Below, in pieces: positions 7,340-19,149 of a stretch of 29,602 bases of DNA (within the stretch, counting starts at the first letter, position 1; each line of letters begins with the position of its first letter). The stretch spans positions 1-29,602 of the forward strand of contig CAVZIK010000004.1 in NCBI GenBank assembly GCA_963775295.1, written 5' to 3'. This stretch comes from JAMDEO01 sp963775295 (lineage in GTDB: Bacteria; Actinomycetota; Thermoleophilia; RBG-16-64-13). The translations under genes and the position numbers were made by a program. The notes under the pieces were generated by a model. It was not told where the DNA came from and did not search any database. It was given only the letters and a program-made list of their open reading frames with translations.

Positions 7340-7370
7340 AGTTCGCTCGACTCGTTTGGGAGTGAGAACG

Positions 7371-7402
7371 CGGAAGGCCCGGGATAACTCCCGGGCCTTC
7401 CG
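7371..7402. terminator. Bidirectional terminator hairpin between convergent genes
   Basis: Perfect 13-bp inverted repeat CGGAAGGCCCGGG / CCCGGGCCTTCCG with loop ATAACT. It is placed between the substrate-binding gene (plus) and the transhydroxylase copy (minus). There is no long T-run on either side. Confidence 0.75.
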
Positions 7403-7452
7403 TTAGCACCATCGGTAGGGCCGAGGCCCGCGGGCTCCCGGCCGCGTCTCTA

Positions 7453-10063
7453 TCAGCCTGCCTGCCACTTCTCCACCTGGATGAGGCAGGAGTTGTTCGC
7501 CATTCCAGTCGATGTCGGCGTGATGAACCGCTTCGGCGTCAGGATGTTGACGCAACCCGCCAGGTCCGGCGACTCTCCGGGCGCACCCGCAGGCTCGTAA
7601 TCGGCGCACGACTCGTACGAATGCACGACGCCCGCCGGCACGCGCTCGGTCAGCCGCGCTGCGAGGATCACTGAGCCTCGGTCATTGAACGCCCGCACCA
7701 GGTCGCCGTCGGCGATGCCCCGCGCCGCCGCATCGGCCGTGCTCAGCCGAATGATCCAGTAGTAGCGGCCGTCGTCCTTGAGCACGCGGTGGTCCTTGAC
7801 CTCGTTCGTCCACGAATCCTTTGCGTCACCCATCGTGTGGAAGCTGAATCGCGGATGCGGGGAGATGAACTGCAGCGGATAGCTGGCGGTCAACTCCGTC
7901 GTTCGGTGGCCCTCCCACGAAGGGATGTACTGCGGGCCCATCGCCGGCCGTTCGGGGTCGGAGCCGCCGCCCTCTTCGAACCGTTCGAGGCTCGAGGCCA
8001 CGAACTCCACCTTGCCGGAGCGCGTCTGCAGGCTGGCCGGGTCGACTATATCGGCCGGGTGCGGGCCCCAGTCGGGCGTGTCGCGCGGCGCGGCCTTCGG
8101 CGAACCAGCGGAGTGCGGGCGTCGACCGGCCTTTCGGCGGTGGCACCACGTAGTAGCCCTTCTCCTCGAAGTCCTCCCAGCTGATGGCCGTAGGCAGATC
8201 ACTGGCGTGAAACATCTGCTTGACCCAGTCGAGCTCGGTCTTGCCGCCCATGGTGAACGCGTCATAGATGCCCAGCCGCTGAGCCAGCCCGGCGAAGATC
8301 TGATAGTCCGACTTCGATTCGCCCAAGGGCTCGATGCACTTCTTCTGGAAGACGATCATGCGGTGCCCGGGCTGGCTGTTCCCATCCGGCACGTAACCGG
8401 AGGCGGTGGCGCACTCCGAGATGTCATATCGCTCGAAGTTGGTGCAGGCCGGCAGGATGACGTCCGCGAACTTGGCTTCGCCTTCCATCCAGATGCTCTG
8501 GTTCACCACGAAGGGAACATGTCGTTCTGGTAGGCCTTCACGTAGCGGTTGGTGGAGGTCATCGTGCCGAAGAAGGAACCGCCGTAACGGTAGTACATGC
8601 CGACCGGTTTGTAGCCATCGGCCGGGTAGTGGTAGTCCCGAAACTGAGCCTCGATGTGGGAGCCGCAGAAGCCCTTGCCCTTCCACTCGAACCGCTCGTG
8701 CTGCATGGCCTCCGGGATGCGCAGGCGCGGCACGAACTGGCCATCGCCGGCGTGGTGGAACAGCTTGGTGGCCCCGCCTTTGGGGAACATGCGGTTGCCC
8801 CAGCGGACGCCTGCGGCCGTGTGGTCGGGGTCGCAGGAGATGCCGCCCTCGGAGTAGCCGGGGAACACGAAGGACTGGTCGGTCGGGGCGCCGGCTGTGG
8901 TGCCCCAGATGTTGCTGCCGGGCTTGCCCAGGCCCTGCATGGCAGCCAACGCCACCATGGCGCGGGCCCACTCGTTGCCCGTGGCGGCGCGGCAGGCGCC
9001 GCCCATCCCGCCCAGGCCCCCCGAGACCAGCATGGTGGGCTTCGAAGCCCACTCCCTGGCCAGGGCCCGGATCTCCCGGGCCGGCACACCCGACTCGACC
9101 TCCGCCCATTCGGGCGTCTTGGCAGTGCCGTCACTCTGGCCCAACACGTAGGCGCTCCATTCGGCGAACCCCGTGGTGCGCGTCTCCACGTACTCGCGGT
9201 CGTACCCGCCCTCGGTCAGCCACACATGCGCGATGGCCAGCGCCAGAGCCACGTCCGTCCCGGGGCGCGGCGCCATCCATTTGTCCGAGTAGAGTCCGGC
9301 GGTGTGGTTGAAGTATGGGTCGATGAAGACCATTCTCACCCCGAGCTCCTTGAGCCAGAAGCGGCGGGATGTGCTTTCGAAGGCGGCGTAGCAGCCGGAG
9401 GTGGATTCCGGGTCGGCCGACCAGAACACCAGCATCTCGGTGTTCTTGAGGGCGTCCTCGAGAAGGTCGTACTGTTCGGGGATGCCCAGGCGGTGGCTGA
9501 AGCCCCACATGTGGATGGCGCCCCAGTGCCACCCCTCCCAGCTGTCGGGGTTGTGTTCGCCGTAGGTCATGCCGACCAGGTCCATGAACCGGTAGTAGGC
9601 ACTGAAGCGGTAGCCGACGCTGCCCCACATATGGTGAGAGCCCGGGGTGGTGAGCATCCCGGTCGGGCCGAGTTCCCGTTTGGTCCGCTGGATCTCGGAT
9701 GCCACCAGGTCGAACGCCTCGTCCCAGCTGATGGGCTCGTAGCCGGACACCCCCCGGTTCAGGCAGTTGCGGCCGCCCGGGCCGGTGGAGCCGGGAGCGC
9801 CGTTCGGGTCGAAGTCGATCCGCTTGAGCGGCGTAAGGATGCGCTTGGGCGAATAGATGGACGACTTGTGCGCCACGGTCCAGGGCGAGAGGGTGGTGCG
9901 GCGGGGCGGCGCGAACGTCCGGCCGCGCGCTTCTATCTGCCAGGAAGCGGCGTCGCTGTCATCGAGGTCGATCGGGAAGGATCCGGACGATCTTGCCATC
10001 CGCCACGTCGACGTGGACCGGACCTCCAGTGCTGCTGTTGGTGAGTCTCTCCAACCGTGCCAC
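7453..10063 (-). pseudogene. Pyrogallol-phloroglucinol transhydroxylase alpha-like molybdopterin enzyme, frameshifted copy
   Basis: This is a second, disrupted homologue of the intact alpha subunit at 19150. Translating in three frames gives a full-length product of about 870 aa. It starts at GTG 10061-10063 (GGGAGG upstream), with VARLERLTNSSTGGPVHVDV, and ends GMANNSCLIQVEKWQAG at TGA 7453-7455. Frame changes fall near 9970-9976, at a C-run near 8513-8515, and near 8083-8095. Between them the DMSO-reductase-family sequence is well kept: GSHHMWG, HNPDSWEGWHWG, FVFPGYSEGG and PHPRFSFHTMGDAKDSW. Predicted catalytic residues (His, Asp-Ser, Tyr) match the intact copy. It has no Tat signal. No iron-sulfur beta subunit gene lies beside it, whereas the intact copy has one. 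It is either a decayed paralogue or an intact gene damaged by indel errors. Confidence 0.85.
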
Positions 10064-10128
10064 GGACCGTCGCCTCCCTTGTTGGGCCGCTGCTCGCATC
10101 CCGGCAGCCTCTTCTGGACTACGGGTCG

Positions 10129-10158
10129 ACTCTAGCAACCGCTGGCTACGCCTGTCTA
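10129..10158 (-). promoter_or_regulatory. Probable promoter of the transhydroxylase alpha copy 1
   Basis: On the minus strand, TAGACA (10153-10158), 18-bp spacer, TAGAGT (10129-10134), preceded by TGC as an extended -10. The predicted start is about 60 bases upstream of the GTG at 10063. Confidence 0.4.
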
Positions 10159-10367
10159 TGCGCGATCCATCCACATCCTGCTAGCACGCCATGGGCAATC
10201 TGCCGCTGGCCCACAACCGGAAGTTCGCTCACCCGGTCAGCTTCCAGCGCTTGGCCGAGAGCGTCAGCTGTAGCGAAGGACTTGGTGTTCTTCGGGCGGC
10301 AGAGACTACGGAAGACGGGAGCAGCCCGTTGGGATATTCAAGTTCGTTGCCTCCGGCAGAGGAGTGC
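10159..10367. other. Gene-free divergent intergenic stretch
   Basis: It lies between the divergent promoters of the transhydroxylase copy and the peptide-type lipoprotein. Short open frames exist but have no ribosome-binding site and no recognisable homology. I see no further elements. Confidence 0.5.
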
Positions 10368-10436
10368 TTGACAAAGCGTGGGCGCGCAGCGATGATATAT
10401 CTCAATAGGAGAAAATAATTCATCTATTTCGTAAAT
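10368..10436 (+). promoter_or_regulatory. Promoter of the SBP_bac_5 lipoprotein with A/T-rich inverted repeats
   Basis: TTGACA (10368-10373), 17-bp spacer, GATGAT (10391-10396). Downstream, the A/T-rich leader holds AAATA (10413-10417) / TATTT (10425-10429) and ATTT-CGT-AAAT (10426-10436), candidate operator sites for the nearby IclR or TetR regulator. The ATG is at 10502. Confidence 0.5.
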
Positions 10437-10501
10437 TAGTAACCACCTTCGACGTACCGAGATGCGACAAGGGTCAGCGAAGCAAGAAAGGCGGGGAAAC
10501 C

Positions 10502-12238
10502 ATGCGAAGGACCATGTGGTTGCTACTCGTGGCCTGCGGACTGCTCGGCCTTCTGGGGGTCCTGGCTGCGGGATGCGGGGACACCGGCACGAGCACCACG
10601 AGCGCAGCGGTGTCGACTACAACAGCTGAGAACTCGAGCACCACCATATTCGCTCCCACGGAGATGCCGCCACCCAGCGGCGAACCGGTGGCGGGCGGGG
10701 TTGCGAAAGTGGCAAGTCTGCAAGCCCCGGCTAAATTCGGGTTCCCGGCGACAGTGATCGGTCCCGATCAGTGGTTTGAGGGGTTGTTCCTCGAGACGAT
10801 GTTCAACCCGACGGCCAAGGTCGATGAATACGTGCCGGCTCTTGCCGAGAGCTGGGATCTGACCGCGGACAAGTCGGCCTACGTCTTCCACTTGCGTCAG
10901 GGTGTGAAATTCACCGACGGCACGGACTTCAATGCCGAGGCGTGCAAGTTCTGCTGGGACATGATGATCCCGGTCGAGGGAGGTCCGGCCGCCAGATGCC
11001 ACCACTACCACGGCGGCCGCTCCGCCGGAAGGCGCTCCGCCTGGTCCGCCCCCGGGCGCCGGTCCGCCCCCGGATTTCGCCTTTGTGAAATCGATCGAAG
11101 TGGTGGACGACTATACGGTCCAGGTCAACCTGAAGTACTGGAGCAACCAGGAACTGCCTTTCATCGGGAGGAAGTCCTGGGCCGTGTTCTCGCCCACCGC
11201 ATTCCAGCAGATGGGGCCGGACAAACTGGCGACGAACCCGGTGGGGACTGGTCCGTGGAAACTGAAGTCGTTCACGCCCAACCAGTCCATGATCCTCGAA
11301 AAGAATCCCGACTATTGGGGCACTGACGCTCAGGGCCGACAGACTGCCCTACATGGATGGGATCGAGATCCAGTTCTTCGCCGACCCGACCACTGAAACA
11401 ATGGCTCTCAAAGCTGGGCAGGTGGACGCGGCCGCTCAGGTCAGCCCGGTGGCCGCGGCCGAGCTTCGGAGCGACAGCACCTACACCCTGGCTGGTTTCG
11501 CCGGCCCGGTCGATATGATCACGATGAACACGACGGACCCCACTTCGGTGTGGAGTGACGTACGGATGCGCCAGGCTCTGGAGTATGCCATCGACAAGGA
11601 AGGTATCGCCAAGTCTGTCGGCCTCGGCTTCAGTCCCCCTGTCTACAGCATCATCCACAGCGTGGAAGACGTCGTCGACCCGGGCACGACCCCGCGGAAG
11701 TACGATCCTGAGAAGGCCAAGGCCCTTATGGCCGAAGCCGGTCATACCAGCTTCGAGGTCGATCTGACCTTCGACTCCGCGAACGTCAACGAGAACATGG
11801 TCACCGCCATCCAGGCCAACCTGGCTGCCGTCGGCATCACCGCGAACATCAACGGCATGCTCACCGGTGCCTTCGCCCCGATCAGCGTCAAGCCGCCCGA
11901 TGGGCAACGACCTGGTCTTCAACGGCGAACGTGGCGGCTCCCCGAACGTCCTTCAAGGCGCCATCGAGATGTTCGGCAAAGGCACCATCTATTTCCCCGG
12001 CGCGGTGTTCCCAGAGCGGTTCTACACGCTGATGGACCAAGCCCAGCAGTACGAGAAGTTGGCCGACGCCTCTGCGGATATCGCCGAGATGGAGAAGATC
12101 GCCTACGACGATGCTCAGGTGATCCCCATCACCATGGCGAACTTCGTCGCTGTCAGCAGGCCAAGTCTGCAGAACATGAACTGGTACTACGGCAACAGCC
12201 CGAACCCCTGGTTCGTCGAGGCCTGGCTGGTGCGGTGA
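10502..12238 (+). pseudogene. Peptide/nickel-type ABC substrate-binding lipoprotein (SBP_bac_5), frameshifted
   Basis: Extracellular solute-binding protein of the DppA/OppA class. The start ATG 10502 is followed by a Sec signal with lipobox LAAGC (Cys25) and a Thr/Ser-rich linker. Family blocks appear in order in different frames: LFLETMFNPTAKVDEYVPAL with AESWDLTADKSAYVFHLRQG; FVKSIEVVDDYTVQVNLKYW and NPVGTGPWKLKSFTPNQS; MDGIEIQFFADPTTETMALK and WSDVRMRQALEYAIDKEGIA; then NMNWYYGNSPNPWFVEAWLV. Frame changes fall near 10980-10995, 11330-11350 and 11885-11905. Joined, they give about 578 aa, a normal length. Odd: a stretch of about 25 residues rich in Pro, Ala and Thr (about 10995-11080) is inserted in the first lobe, where the family normally has a short loop. 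Permease genes are absent. The substrate is unknown; uptake of a phenolic or peptide is equally possible. Confidence 0.85.
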
Positions 12239-12260
12239 CCCCACATCCAGCCTGATAGTC

Positions 12261-12299
12261 GTGCTGCCCGGCAGCTTCCTTCCTCCTGCCGGGCAGCAC
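12261..12299 (+). terminator. Strong hairpin terminator after the SBP_bac_5 gene
   Basis: Perfect 14-bp stem GTGCTGCCCGGCAG / CTGCCGGGCAGCAC with an 11-base pyrimidine loop, starting 22 bases after the stop codon. No T-run follows, so it may instead limit read-through or stabilise the upstream message. Confidence 0.6.
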
Positions 12300-12342
12300 T
12301 GCCTCGTGACATCTCCCTCTGCTCGAAAGAAAGGCTGTTCTC

Positions 12343-13402
12343 ATGCGCGCCGCAGCTCGCTTCGTAGTGGACACGCACGGTCACATCACCACGCTGTACC
12401 AGCCGGCGGCGGGAGAGGCCGGGCCCGATTGGGCTGGGCTCCAAGGGGAAGTCGCTCCGTTCGATAACTCTGCGCTCACGCTGTACGACATGGACCGCTA
12501 CGGTATCGACATGCTGCTGCTGAAGCCCAGCGTGGTGGGCACCACCAACGAAGCCCAGGCCGACCTCGTCGACCGGTACCCCACTCGTTTCCGGGCCTTC
12601 TGCTCGGATCAGAAGCTGAAGATCAAGGTAGCCAGGGGTGAGGCGGAGTGGAGCGTCGATGCCGCCGCCGACGAAGTGGAGAAGGCGCTGCAGACGGGCA
12701 AGTTCATCGGCATCGGGGAGTTCACGCCGTTCCATCCGGAGAAGGACTATACGATCGACTGAGCGACTGAAGGAGTGGCGCGTCTTCATGCAGCTCGCCC
12801 GCAAGTACGGGGTCTCCGTGGATTTTCACGACGGGATGATCGCCTTCGGCTGGGATCCCGACCAGCTGCTCGGGCGCGTGGCGCGCGAGTTCCCGGACGT
12901 TCCTATCATCTTCTGTCATGCGGGCTACTCCATCGGGGACTATGCCTATGGAGCCTCCAAGATCCGCAAGGCCTTGGGTCTGGCCGGTCTCGGCAACAAC
13001 ATCTTTCTGGAGTGCGGCACCTGGCCGGCCGACTACTACAAGCTCGCCATCACCGACCCCAACGTCGGTGTGAGTCAACTCCTATGGGGAGCCGACTACG
13101 GGCACGTTCCTCAGTACATCGTGGCGCGCCCAGACGGTGATCCTCCCAGCTTCAGCACGGTGATGAAGGGCTGGCCGCCGATCCCGACCTACCAGCCCGA
13201 CTGGTGGGGCTATATGCTCCACCAGATCGACAAGATCCGCGATTGGGTGACCCAGGACGAGATCAACCTTATCCTTGGCGGCAATGCGGCGCGCCTGTGG
13301 GAGCTCCCCGTGCCCCATGAGCGGATGTTCATGAGCGGGCGTCCGGATGTCTGGGGCATCCACTGGGAAGAGTCCATCCGCTTGGACCACCCCACGCCGT
13401 AG
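12343..13402 (+). pseudogene. Amidohydrolase-2 family (ACMSD-like) metal-dependent hydrolase/decarboxylase, frameshifted
   Basis: TIM-barrel metal-dependent enzyme of the amidohydrolase-related family, which includes ACMSD and gamma-resorcylate-type decarboxylases. ATG 12343 follows GAAAGG at 12329-12334. The metal-binding HxH is HGH (His12, His14) in VVDTHGHITTL. Later strands carry VDFHDG, IIFCHAGY and LLWGADYGH, and the usual C-terminal signature ILGGNAARLWEL is present. The frame changes once near 12745-12765: the first frame stops after EKDYTID, and the second continues with RLKEWRVFMQLARKYG. Joined, the product is about 352 aa, the normal length. By context it could decarboxylate gallate or a related hydroxybenzoate to feed pyrogallol to transhydroxylase. 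A hydrolytic role (ring-cleavage product or lactone) is the main alternative. It lies directly before the IclR gene, suggesting a shared transcript. Confidence 0.85.
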
Positions 13403-13449
13403 AATAGGTGCCGGGGTAGTCGACCAAGCATCAGGTGAAAGGAACCGTC

Positions 13450-14283
13450 TTGCCAGAGAAGAGTCGGAATCGTCCGGGGCGGCCGAGAAAGACGGAGGCC
13501 AACCCTCAGCTTGCGGCCGGTGGGCGAGGAGAGCCGACGCTGGTCTCTTCGCTCTCCAAAGCGCTTCGCATCCTGACGCTCTTCACCTTGGAGCACCCGG
13601 ACTGGAGCGCGGCCGAGTTGGCGGCCAAGACCGGGCTACAGCGAGCGAGCGTATACCGCATCCTGCGGACCATGGAGCAGGAGGCCTTCGTCGGGGTCGA
13701 CCCGGCGACGGGCCGCTACCATCTGGGTCCCGCTGTGTATCCGACTGCGTATCTGACCCAGACCAATTCTGAACTCGTCCGCATCGCGCGTCCTCATTTG
13801 CGGACACTTGCGGAGCGCACTGGAGAGACCGCGAATCTCGCCGTCGACGTCGACGGATGGCCGGTCGTCGTGGATCAAGTCTTGACCGCCCAGATCTACA
13901 AGCCGGTTCTTCCCTTCGGCAAGGCTATCGGCGACATCAGAAGCTCGCATGCGAAGCTGTTTCTGGCCTTCAAGTCAGAGAAGGAACGAAGGAAGCGGAT
14001 CGCCGCTGATCAGCGGTCGGCCGAGGCCGGCGAGACCGCCGTCGAGGACCTGATACGTGAACTTGACACGATAGTCGATCAGGGAGTCGCATATGACATC
14101 GAATCCCTGCCCGGAGTATGCGCGATATCCGTCCCTGTCTACGATCATTCGGGCAGTGTGCGGGCTTCGATTTCGGTAGTCGCTCCGCCCGAAAGGTTCG
14201 GTATCGACGAGATGACGAAGTGCGTGGGCTTGGCGCGGGTCGAAGCGGTTGCCCTGTCTCAGGACCTGGGACACGTGGCTTAG
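13450..14283 (+). CDS. IclR-family transcriptional regulator with AT-hook-like N-terminus
   Basis: A 277-aa regulator with an N-terminal winged helix-turn-helix (SSLSKALRILTLFTLEHPDW, then SAAELAAKTGLQRASVYRIL) and the C-terminal IclR effector domain (LVRIARPHLRTLAERTGETA, SSHAKLFLAF, GVAYDIESLPGVCAISVPVY, ASISVVAPPERF). The first 15 residues hold RPGRPRK, an AT-hook-like sequence that could touch the minor groove of A/T-rich operators. TTG at 13450 is preferred because AAAGGA (13438-13443) lies six bases upstream; an in-frame GTG at 13435 has no ribosome-binding site. IclR regulators commonly control aromatic-acid catabolic operons and bind small acids. It lies 47 bases after the amidohydrolase, so both may be co-transcribed. 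The gene is intact. Confidence 0.9.
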   Translation: MPEKSRNRPGRPRKTEANPQLAAGGRGEPTLVSSLSKALRILTLFTLEHPDWSAAELAAKTGLQRASVYRILRTMEQEAFVGVDPATGRYHLGPAVYPTAYLTQTNSELVRIARPHLRTLAERTGETANLAVDVDGWPVVVDQVLTAQIYKPVLPFGKAIGDIRSSHAKLFLAFKSEKERRKRIAADQRSAEAGETAVEDLIRELDTIVDQGVAYDIESLPGVCAISVPVYDHSGSVRASISVVAPPERFGIDEMTKCVGLARVEAVALSQDLGHVA

Positions 14284-14319
14284 CAGCCGATCTCGGTCGG
14301 GTCGTGGTTCCGAGATCAA

Positions 14320-14713
14320 GTCCCGCCTCGAGCAATAGCGCCAAGACGGCCACATCGTCGCGCAGTGTCCCGCCCGAGAAGGCGACCAACTGGCCGAGGA
14401 TGAGATGCGGAAGCCGCTCTACCGAGACGCGCTTGCGTCCGAGCAACCGTTCTAGGCGTTTCTGCCCGAAGAACTCGCCGTTCCCTGGAGTCTCGACTAC
14501 CCCGTCGGTATAGAGCGCTTCGTGGTCCCTTACCGATTGGGCGAGCAGCATCTCGCGAGAGGCAGTGCTCCGCCTGATCTGCTCAACCGCATAGCCGGCC
14601 ACGATGGAGACGAGCATCCAGAGTGCGACAGAGACGAGAATGGTCGCCCAGGTAACGGATGCACCGAAGTGGGCCAAGAACCCCATGAACGCGCTGCCGC
14701 CGACGAGGGCCAC
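14320..14713 (-). pseudogene. Internally deleted SpoIIE/PP2C-type phosphatase remnant
   Basis: The minus-strand frame begins with two hydrophobic segments (ALVGGSAFMGFLAHFGASVT and WATILVSVALWMLVSIVAGY). It then passes directly into ALYTDGVVETPGNGEFFGQK and SGGTLRDDVAVLALLLEAG, the last conserved block of SpoIIE-type PP2C phosphatases (LYTDG, GEFFG, DDVALL). The roughly 200 residues of catalytic domain expected before LYTDG are missing, so a membrane N-terminus is fused to a phosphatase C-terminus. The open frame has no stop at the natural end and continues antisense through the IclR gene. It is best read as a remnant. GTG 14713 is the first start in frame, although the hydrophobic reading extends some 45 bases further upstream. 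Confidence 0.55.
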
Positions 14714-15078
14714 GATTCCACCGGCCGCCTGCCCCGCTATGACGGCAACGACGACGGGATCGACTAGAAAACGAGATCATCAGCAGAGGCCATCGCCTGG
14801 GCTCCAAAGACACTCGAACTTGGTTTGCTGGATCGCATTCTCGGCCTTCCTCGACCGCGCCATCCCTCACAACGTCCTCTGTACTGGGTCGTTCCGTAAC
14901 CCTTCGCGTACCCCCAACAGGATGATGCGTGGTGGCACGGTACGGACAGGGTGGACCCCTAGGTCGGAGTTTCCAGGAAAGCCAGACCAGACTGCCCACC
15001 TACCATGGTCCCTTGTCCAATCGCGGGCATCTGCCGATAGACCATAGCGTGTAGCCTACTCCCTCCAGGTGAGCAATA
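14714..15078. other. Gene-free stretch with the right bracket repeat
   Basis: It contains the second copy of the 59-bp repeat (14900-14958). No credible gene is seen. The ribosome-binding site AGGTGAG for the kinase is at 15067-15073. No convincing promoter is visible. Confidence 0.6.
14900..14958 (+). repeat. Bracket repeat, right copy (about 59 bp)
   Basis: The first 23 bp are identical to 2807-2829 and the following 36 bp match at 25 positions, same orientation. It lies just beyond the phosphatase remnant, at the right edge of the catabolic cluster. Confidence 0.7.
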
Positions 15079-18897
<3,819 letters not shown>

Positions 18898-19149
18898 CGC
18901 ACCGGGGGTTGGGGGCCGCGGGAAAGTCACGCGAGCCGCGCATCGTGTTGAAAACGAGTTCTTGGTCTGCCACCCGCTTGAGGCTGCCCATGGTTGGGGT
19001 CACGCCGGGCTCCGCACCGTCAGCGTCACCAGAACCGATGCTCTAATATGGACTGACTCCAGATGAAGAGGCGGGACTCGAACGAGCGAGTCTGCACTGA
19101 AACCGGGGCGGTTTATAGCCGATCGTTGTGAGATTCATGAGGTGATGAT
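18898..19149. other. Leader region of the transhydroxylase operon
   Basis: No gene is seen. I find no convincing -35/-10 pair. A perfect small palindrome lies at 19100-19114, and the ribosome-binding site GAGG (19139-19142) precedes the GTG. Confidence 0.5.
19100..19114. promoter_or_regulatory. Palindrome AAACCG-GGG-CGGTTT upstream of transhydroxylase
   Basis: Perfect 6-bp inverted repeat with a 3-base centre, 24 bases before the Shine-Dalgarno sequence. It could be an operator or an mRNA hairpin. The sequence differs from the GCG-centred palindromes of the other cluster. Confidence 0.35.

Noticed and set aside
8629..10044. A 471-aa plus-strand frame across the transhydroxylase copy
   Set aside because: Shadow of the minus-strand gene; no domain seen.
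10057..10418. Short plus-strand frames between the transhydroxylase copy and the SBP_bac_5 gene
   Set aside because: No ribosome-binding site or homology; they overlap predicted promoters.
19068..19095. A tRNA-like T-loop (TTCGAGTCCC, minus strand)
   Set aside because: The flanking bases do not form a T-stem and no acceptor can be paired.
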